A DNA stretch of 40,348 bases from Hyphomicrobiales bacterium (GTDB taxonomy: Bacteria; Pseudomonadota; Alphaproteobacteria; Rhizobiales; Rhizobiaceae). This document shows positions 39,310 through 40,348 of this stretch, in pieces. The stretch lies in the NCBI GenBank assembly GCA_900473045.1, contig UCKS01000057.1, positions 1-40,348 on the forward strand, read 5' to 3'. Within the stretch, counting starts at the first letter, position 1, and each line of letters opens with the position of its first letter. A program made the position numbers and the translations under genes. The notes beneath the pieces were generated by a model. That model made no database searches. It had not been told where the DNA came from and saw only the letters and a list, made by a program, of their open reading frames with translations.

Positions 39310-40293
39310 ATGCGCTTTTTAAAAGCAGCCATCCTGGCTGGCACCGTCGCCGTTTTCGCTGCCACGTCGGCGTATGCCGCCGATGTGAAAATCGGTTTCA
39401 TCGTCAAGCAGCCTGAAGAGCCGTGGTTCCAGGACGAATGGAAATTCGCCGAAGTCGCCGCCAAGGAAAAAGGCTTCACGCTGGTCAAGATCGGCGCCGA
39501 AGACGGCGAAAAAGTTCAGTCGGCAATCGACAACCTCGGCGCACAGGGCGCGCAGGGTTTCATCATCTGCACCCCCGACGTCAAGCTCGGCCCCGGCATC
39601 ATCGCCAAGGCTGCCGCCAACGACCTCAAGCTGATGACGGTTGATGACCGCCTGGTCAACGCCGACGGCAGCCCGATCGAAGATGTGCCGCACATGGGCA
39701 TTTCCGCCACCAAGATCGGCGAAGCCGTTGGTCAGTCCATCGTCGACGAGATCAAGAAGCGCGGCTGGAACATGAGCGAAGTCGGCGCGATCCGTGTCTC
39801 CTACGATCAGCTTCCCACAGCCGTCGATCGTGTCGAAGGCGCTCTTTCGGTGCTGAAGGCCAACGGCTTCCCGGAGGCCAATATCTTTGACGCCCCACAG
39901 GCAAAGACCGATACGGAAGCCGCACTCAACGCTTCGACGGTCGTTCTCAACAAGAACGCCAATATCAAGAAATGGGTCGCGGTTGGCCTCAACGACGAAG
40001 CCGTGCTCGGCGCCGTGCGCGCCACCGAAACCGTCGGCATTCCGGCTGACAGCATGATCGGCGTCGGCATTGGCGGTGCGGATTCGGCGATTAACGAATT
40101 CAAGAAGCCAACGGCAACCGGCTTTTTCGGCACGATCATCATCTCGCCGAAGCGTCATGGCTATGAGACGGCTCTCAACATGTACGACTGGATCGCTGAC
40201 GGCAAGGAGCCGGAAAAGCTGATCCTGACGGCGGGTCAGGTCGCGTTGCGCGACAACTATGAAGCTGTGCGCAAGGAGCTTGGTATCGAATAA
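39310..40293 (+). CDS. araF: L-arabinose-binding protein AraF-type periplasmic protein
   Basis: A 327-residue periplasmic binding protein of the CUT2 type. The signal peptide is cleaved near SAYA-AD. The mature sequence follows E. coli AraF closely: KIGFIVKQPEEPWFQDEW, GFIICTPDVKLG, AVDD-like TVDDRLVN, and the second half GLNDEAVLGAVRATETVG and GVGIGGADSA. AraF binds L-arabinose and D-galactose, which agrees with the arabinonate and galactonate dehydratases opposite. GGGAGAGAG precedes the ATG. The araG/araH-type ATPase and permease genes would lie beyond the window's end, after the hairpin. Confidence 0.93.
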   Translation: MRFLKAAILAGTVAVFAATSAYAADVKIGFIVKQPEEPWFQDEWKFAEVAAKEKGFTLVKIGAEDGEKVQSAIDNLGAQGAQGFIICTPDVKLGPGIIAKAAANDLKLMTVDDRLVNADGSPIEDVPHMGISATKIGEAVGQSIVDEIKKRGWNMSEVGAIRVSYDQLPTAVDRVEGALSVLKANGFPEANIFDAPQAKTDTEAALNASTVVLNKNANIKKWVAVGLNDEAVLGAVRATETVGIPADSMIGVGIGGADSAINEFKKPTATGFFGTIIISPKRHGYETALNMYDWIADGKEPEKLILTAGQVALRDNYEAVRKELGIE

Positions 40294-40311
40294 TCGTCGC
40301 ATCGACGAAAA

Positions 40312-40338
40312 CGCCCGGCGGCTTTAGGCCGCCGGGCG
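40312..40338 (+). promoter_or_regulatory. Intercistronic hairpin after araF
   Basis: CGCCCGGCGGC (40312-40322) pairs with GCCGCCGGGCG (40328-40338), loop TTTAG. No T-run follows in the ten remaining bases. Position and form match the hairpins after the other two binding-protein genes of this window. Confidence 0.7.
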
Positions 40339-40348
40339 CCCCGATACG

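Overview
The window looks like chromosome or chromid DNA of a Rhizobiaceae bacterium (Agrobacterium/Rhizobium type). This rests on high-GC coding sequence, the rhizobial form of the initiator tRNA, many solute-binding-protein ABC transporters, FCD-type GntR regulators, a candidate alphar14-type small RNA with an anti-Shine-Dalgarno loop, and close family matches to rhizobial sugar-acid enzymes. No species can be fixed from sequence alone. No insertion sequence, phage gene or CRISPR array was seen.

Layout. Positions 1-451 hold a run of seven short perfect palindromes, an initiator tRNA-fMet and its terminator. Positions 570-3922 (mostly minus strand) encode an outer-membrane beta-barrel protein carrying an N-terminal DUF4360-like domain, a stand-alone secreted DUF4360 protein, a tiny exported protein and a Dps ferritin. 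Positions 4421-9538 (plus) are a complete five-gene peptide/nickel-type ABC importer with ATGA overlaps and a strong hairpin between binding protein and permease. Positions 9552-11747 (minus) hold an RBBP9/YdeN-type hydrolase, a small conserved-looking protein and a pseudouridine synthase. A plus-strand small RNA candidate lies between the last two.

Positions 12096-18986 (plus) hold a GntR regulator, a VapBC toxin-antitoxin pair, a glutamine-synthetase-like ligase, and a compact cluster of three small membrane proteins with an APC permease and two further uncharacterised membrane-linked proteins. This arrangement is not one I recognise as a described transporter system.

Positions 19061-30953 form a pectin (rhamnogalacturonan I) oligosaccharide utilisation locus. 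A LacI regulator diverges from GH105 hydrolase, KduI, an unrecognised 827-residue protein, a four-gene CUT1 sugar ABC importer, KduD and a dienelactone-hydrolase-like esterase. GH105 would release unsaturated galacturonate, and KduI and KduD would carry it to 2-keto-3-deoxygluconate. After an L,D-transpeptidase and an OmpA-like lipoprotein (31219-32434), positions 32620-40338 carry two oxidative sugar-acid units. One is GntR / DapA-family / IlvD-EDD (arabinonate dehydratase type). The other is SDR dehydrogenase / D-galactonate dehydratase DgoD / GntR, diverging from an AraF-type L-arabinose/D-galactose binding protein. Arabinose and galactose are the side-chain sugars of rhamnogalacturonan I, so the 19-40 kb part reads as one plant-cell-wall feeding region with backbone and side-chain branches under at least three local regulators.

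The best candidates for something undescribed are the 827-residue protein inside the pectin operon, the APC permease with three small membrane partners, the DUF4360/beta-barrel fusion, and an apparent post-transcriptional layer: hairpins after all three binding-protein genes, paired loops with AGGAGAA upstream of one of them, and a small RNA whose loop is complementary to such sequences.
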